From: SLFT01 sp964493075
GTDB lineage: Bacteria > Hydrogenedentota > Hydrogenedentia > Hydrogenedentales > CAITNO01
Length of the DNA stretch: 32,140 bases
Reading direction: 5' to 3'
NCBI GenBank assembly: GCA_964493075.1
Contig: CAZBNU010000022.1
Location: 1-32,140, forward strand
Position 1 is the stretch's first letter. The number at the start of each line of letters is the position of its first letter. Positions 29,336-32,140 of the stretch are shown here, one piece after another. The notes beneath the pieces were generated by a model. The model made no database searches and was not told the origin of the DNA. It saw only the letters and a program-made list of their open reading frames with translations. Position numbers and translations under genes: made by a program.

Positions 29336-30415
29336 GTGCCAAAACGAAAAAAACTGAACGAAAACGAAGCCTTCCACGAAGCATTGCAGCAGGTGGCGCC
29401 GGGGACCAGAATCCGGGAGGCGCTCACGTCTATCCAGCAGTCGCGCATGGGGGCATTGCTCTGTTTCGGCAATGTGGCGCGCATGAGCCGTCTTTCCGAG
29501 GGTGGCGTGCGATTGGACGCTGAAATGACGCCCCAATTGGTGTACGAGTTATCTAAAATGGATGGCGCCATTATTTTGAATGAGGATGGCACGCGCATTC
29601 ATTTTGCGAACCGTTTTCTGAAGCCAGCCGGGCATTACCCCACCATTGAAACCGGCACGCGGCATCGAGCGGCCCAGCGTTTCGCCAACCACGCAAAATG
29701 CACGGTGTTAGCGTTGTCCCAGCGCCGTTCCAGTGTTACCTTGTACTGTCACTCGCGCCGCTATGCGCTGGACAGCGTGGAAACGTTGATTGTGAAGGGA
29801 ACCCAGACCCTGCAGACCCTGGAAAAATATGTGGATACCCTGCGCAAAACCATGAACGAACTTACCTTGCGCGAGTTGGGTAATATCGTCACCATTTTTG
29901 ATGTGTGCCGTGTGCTGCAGCGTGCCGAAATGGTGAACCGTATCCGCCTCGAAGTCGATCCCATCCTTGTCGAACTGGGCACAGAAGGGCGGTTGCTTCA
30001 GCTGCAAATGCAGGAGACGTTGATACCCCTCAAAGAAGCGCGCATGGTGGTGCGTGACTACTGCAAGGAACGGTCGGGGATTACCCCCGACATTATTCAT
30101 GATCGTATTGCCGCACTCAGCCAGGAGGAATTGATGAATCTGGGCAGCATCAGTCAGCAACTTGGATATGGCCCCAATCTGCGCAGTGTGGATACCTATA
30201 TGATACCCCGGGGCTATCGAATCCTCCATGCAATTAACCGGCTTCCTGCCCAGATCATTGACAACCTTGTCGAAAAACTGGGATCCCTTCACACCATTAT
30301 GGCGGCGAGCCGTGAGCAACTGGTGGAAGTGGAGGGCGTGGGCGATGTTATGGCGGAGCGTATCCGAGGCGGGTTGAATCTGCTTACAACGCAAATGGCG
30401 GCATCAGGAAATTAA
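29336..30415 (+). CDS. disA: DNA integrity scanning diadenylate cyclase
   Basis: A 359-residue DisA, which makes c-di-AMP from two ATP and scans DNA for branched structures. The DAC domain has both catalytic motifs intact: D76-G77-A78 (KMDGAI) and R109-H110-R111 (GTRHRAAQR). A helical linker region follows, and the C-terminal part has a helix-hairpin-helix DNA-binding motif (VEGVGDVMAERIRGGL). The start is GTG 29336, 4 bases after radA. The stop is 2 bases before pyrK. Known radA-disA coupling (RadA inhibits DisA in Bacillus) fits the order. The presence of an active DisA predicts c-di-AMP signalling in this organism; no phosphodiesterase or receptor gene is in the window. Confidence 0.96.
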   Translation: MPKRKKLNENEAFHEALQQVAPGTRIREALTSIQQSRMGALLCFGNVARMSRLSEGGVRLDAEMTPQLVYELSKMDGAIILNEDGTRIHFANRFLKPAGHYPTIETGTRHRAAQRFANHAKCTVLALSQRRSSVTLYCHSRRYALDSVETLIVKGTQTLQTLEKYVDTLRKTMNELTLRELGNIVTIFDVCRVLQRAEMVNRIRLEVDPILVELGTEGRLLQLQMQETLIPLKEARMVVRDYCKERSGITPDIIHDRIAALSQEELMNLGSISQQLGYGPNLRSVDTYMIPRGYRILHAINRLPAQIIDNLVEKLGSLHTIMAASREQLVEVEGVGDVMAERIRGGLNLLTTQMAASGN

Positions 30416-30417
30416 GC

Positions 30418-31218
30418 ATGGCATACGTGGTCAACTGTAAAATAACGGCACAGCAGGAAGTGGCGCCAGAACACAGACGCATGGTGTTGCGTGCCCCGGA
30501 TATTGCGGCCCGCACCCAGCCGGGACAGTTCTGTATGATTGAAGTACGAGAAGGTTACTCTCCTTTTCTGCGGCGCCCCATGTCCATTGAGCGCATTTTT
30601 GCAGATGGCATCTCTATACTGTACAAAATTGCAGGTGAGGGTACGCGCATGCTGGCGGGATTGCAGGCTGGCGCCTTTGTCAGTGTGCAGGGACCCCTGG
30701 GTAATGTTTTTCCGCTGGAAGAAACGGGAAAACGTGTGGTGCTCGTGGCGGGTGGCATCGGGGTAGCGCCCCTGTTGGGACTGGCGGAATCCATCATCGC
30801 CAAGATGGGTCGTGCGCCGGAAGTTATTCTTGCGTCAAGGACGGAAAGATTGCTGTTGTGTGAGAAGGAATTTTCACAGATGGGATGCGCGGTGAGTCTG
30901 GCAACCGATGACGGTACAGCTGGGTTCAAGGGCTTCGCCGCTGATTGTCTGCGTCACTTTGAAATTGATTCAGATACCTTGGTCTACACCTGCGGGCCAA
31001 CTGTAATGATGCGTTCCATCCATAACGTATGTGTGGAAACGGGCACGCGGTGTTACGCTTCTCTGGAAGCAAAAATGGCCTGTGGCGACGGCGTATGTAT
31101 GGGATGTGTGGTGGAAATCAACACAGAAAACGAATTCGGCAGGATGGCGCGGGTTTGTCGTGAAGGGCCCGTGTTTGACACCAACACAATCTGCTGGAGC
31201 GCTTATGACGAAGGTTAA
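30418..31218 (+). CDS. pyrK: Dihydroorotate dehydrogenase B electron-transfer subunit
   Basis: A 266-residue PyrK, the FAD and 2Fe-2S subunit that passes electrons from dihydroorotate dehydrogenase B to NAD+. The FAD-binding motif is seen in P-F-L-R-R-P-M-S-I (about 46-54), the NAD-binding part in VAGGIGVAPLLGLAE and YTCGPTVMM, and the iron-sulfur ligands are C222, C227, C230 and C247 (C-G-D-G-V-C-M-G-C ... V-C-R-E-G). It starts 2 bases after disA and overlaps pyrD by 14 bases, so the two subunits are translationally coupled. Confidence 0.95.
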   Translation: MAYVVNCKITAQQEVAPEHRRMVLRAPDIAARTQPGQFCMIEVREGYSPFLRRPMSIERIFADGISILYKIAGEGTRMLAGLQAGAFVSVQGPLGNVFPLEETGKRVVLVAGGIGVAPLLGLAESIIAKMGRAPEVILASRTERLLLCEKEFSQMGCAVSLATDDGTAGFKGFAADCLRHFEIDSDTLVYTCGPTVMMRSIHNVCVETGTRCYASLEAKMACGDGVCMGCVVEINTENEFGRMARVCREGPVFDTNTICWSAYDEG

Positions 31219-32137
31219 TCTAAAAGTAAATCTGGGCGGGCTGGTCATGAAGAACCCCGTCACCGTAGCGTCGGGCACCTTCGGATATGGCGCCGAATAT
31301 TCAGACTATTTCGATGTGTCGCAGTTGGGCGCGGTAACGGTAAAAAGTCTGAGCCTGCAACCCCGATCCGGTAACAAACCGCCCCGCATTGCGGAAACAC
31401 CGGCAGGGATGTTGAACGCCATTGGCCTGCAGAATGTCGGTATTGAGACGTACCTCAAAGAAAAACTTCCCTTCCTGCGGGAAAAGAAGTGTGTCATCAT
31501 TGCAAACATTTATGGCAGCGGCCCGGAAGAGTACGCTGCGCTGGCAACCCGGCTCGAACAAGAGGGCGGCGCTGACGCCATCGAGGCGAACCTCTCCTGT
31601 CCCAATGTACATGACGCCCAGAATGCGCGGGGCGGCAAACTGGTGTCGCAGCATCCCGAACAGGTCATGCGCTATACGCAAGCCATCAAAGCGGCGACCA
31701 AGTTGCCGGTATACATCAAACTTTCCCCGAATGTAACCGACATTGTGGAGCCCGCTCTGGCAGCGCAGGAAGGCGGCGCAGATGCCGTCTCCCTCATCAA
31801 CACCCTCATCGGCATGGTGATTGATCCGGAAACGCGGAAGCCCGCCATCAGCAATATCGTAGGTGGCCTCAGTGGTCCCGCCATACGGCCTGTCGCCCTC
31901 AAAATGGTGTGGGATGTGGCCCGCAACCTCTCTATACCAGTGCTGGGCATGGGCGGTATCTGCGACGCCGACGACGCCGTGCAGTTCCTCCTGGCGGGCG
32001 CACACGCCGTAGCCATAGGATGCGCCTCCTTCCGTCGTCCCGATGCCGCCTTGCGCGTAGTGCAGGGACTTGAAGCCTATTGCCGCCAGCATGGTATCAC
32101 CGATATAAACGAACTTATCGGTACTGTGAAAGTCTAA
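31205..32137 (+). CDS. pyrD: Dihydroorotate dehydrogenase B, catalytic subunit
   Basis: A 310-residue class 1B dihydroorotate dehydrogenase that oxidises dihydroorotate to orotate in pyrimidine synthesis, using FMN and the PyrK partner. It has PVTVASGTFGYG (about 18-29), the conserved N-A-I-G-L-Q-N, the active-site NLSCPN with C132 (Cys typical of class 1), an I-K-L-S-P-N strand, and the FMN-phosphate region GGLSGPAIRP...GMGGI. The frame opens at 31031, but ATG 31205 begins the conserved protein and gives a 14-base overlap with pyrK. The stop is 3 bases from the window edge. Confidence 0.97.
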   Translation: MTKVNLKVNLGGLVMKNPVTVASGTFGYGAEYSDYFDVSQLGAVTVKSLSLQPRSGNKPPRIAETPAGMLNAIGLQNVGIETYLKEKLPFLREKKCVIIANIYGSGPEEYAALATRLEQEGGADAIEANLSCPNVHDAQNARGGKLVSQHPEQVMRYTQAIKAATKLPVYIKLSPNVTDIVEPALAAQEGGADAVSLINTLIGMVIDPETRKPAISNIVGGLSGPAIRPVALKMVWDVARNLSIPVLGMGGICDADDAVQFLLAGAHAVAIGCASFRRPDAALRVVQGLEAYCRQHGITDINELIGTVKV

Positions 32138-32140
32138 CGC

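Noticed and set aside
1..32140. tRNA, rRNA or other known structural RNA genes
   Set aside because: No intergenic stretch shows a cloverleaf or a conserved RNA core that I recognise; a covariance search was not possible.

Overview
The window is bacterial and most likely Gram-negative: genes are dense, short operons have ATGA-type overlaps, Shine-Dalgarno starts are common, intrinsic terminators are clear, and there are Tat signal peptides and a periplasmic binding protein. Several families are those usually seen expanded in Planctomycetes/Lentisphaerae/Hydrogenedentota-like bacteria: a DUF1559-type prepilin protein, DUF1080, a Tat-exported sulfatase, DUF2961/GH172, a CE15-like esterase and a symporter with its small accessory protein. 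The phylum is an inference and was not tested. A run of exactly 100 Ns (11999-12098) marks a scaffold join, so this is a draft, probably metagenomic, assembly.

Left part (1-10722). A 5'-truncated ChbG/HpnK-type sugar deacetylase lies at the edge. A minus-strand zinc-ribbon protein and a plus-strand pair (small membrane protein plus sodium:solute symporter) follow. From 10722 down to 2926 everything is on the minus strand: diacylglycerol/undecaprenol kinase, metK, a PfkB (adenosine-kinase-like) kinase, an archaeal-type IMP cyclohydrolase (PurO-like), a eukaryote-like adenylosuccinate lyase purB, and a three-gene BtuFCD/FecBCD-type ABC importer. MetK, the nucleoside-type kinase, the PurO-like protein and PurB suggest linked SAM/adenosine/purine metabolism.

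Middle (10723-20663). This is a surface and polysaccharide-related block: a prepilin-like DUF1559 protein cut by the gap, a secreted DUF2961/GH172 protein, a Tat-exported Mn/Fe superoxide dismutase, a DUF1080 protein, a sulfatase, an MntA/HepT toxin-antitoxin pair, and a large two-domain alpha/beta-hydrolase with a CE15-like N-terminal half and a second half that lacks the nucleophile serine.

Right part (20664-32140). A 1514-residue hybrid sensor kinase is followed by a short ORF ending in three Leu codons, then a 180-base leader with alternative long-range pairings, then leuA and its terminator. An apparent radA-disA-pyrK-pyrD operon (DNA repair, c-di-AMP synthesis, pyrimidine synthesis) closes the window.

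Repeats are a second layer. Intergenic arrays have a 9-base period, a fixed hexamer or heptamer and variable remaining bases. A REP-like palindrome family appears at three loci, once as a full inverted pair. There is also a heptamer tandem repeat. The leuA leader is the best candidate for undescribed regulation; the repeats and the purine cluster come next. No tRNA, rRNA, CRISPR array, transposase or known riboswitch was recognised.
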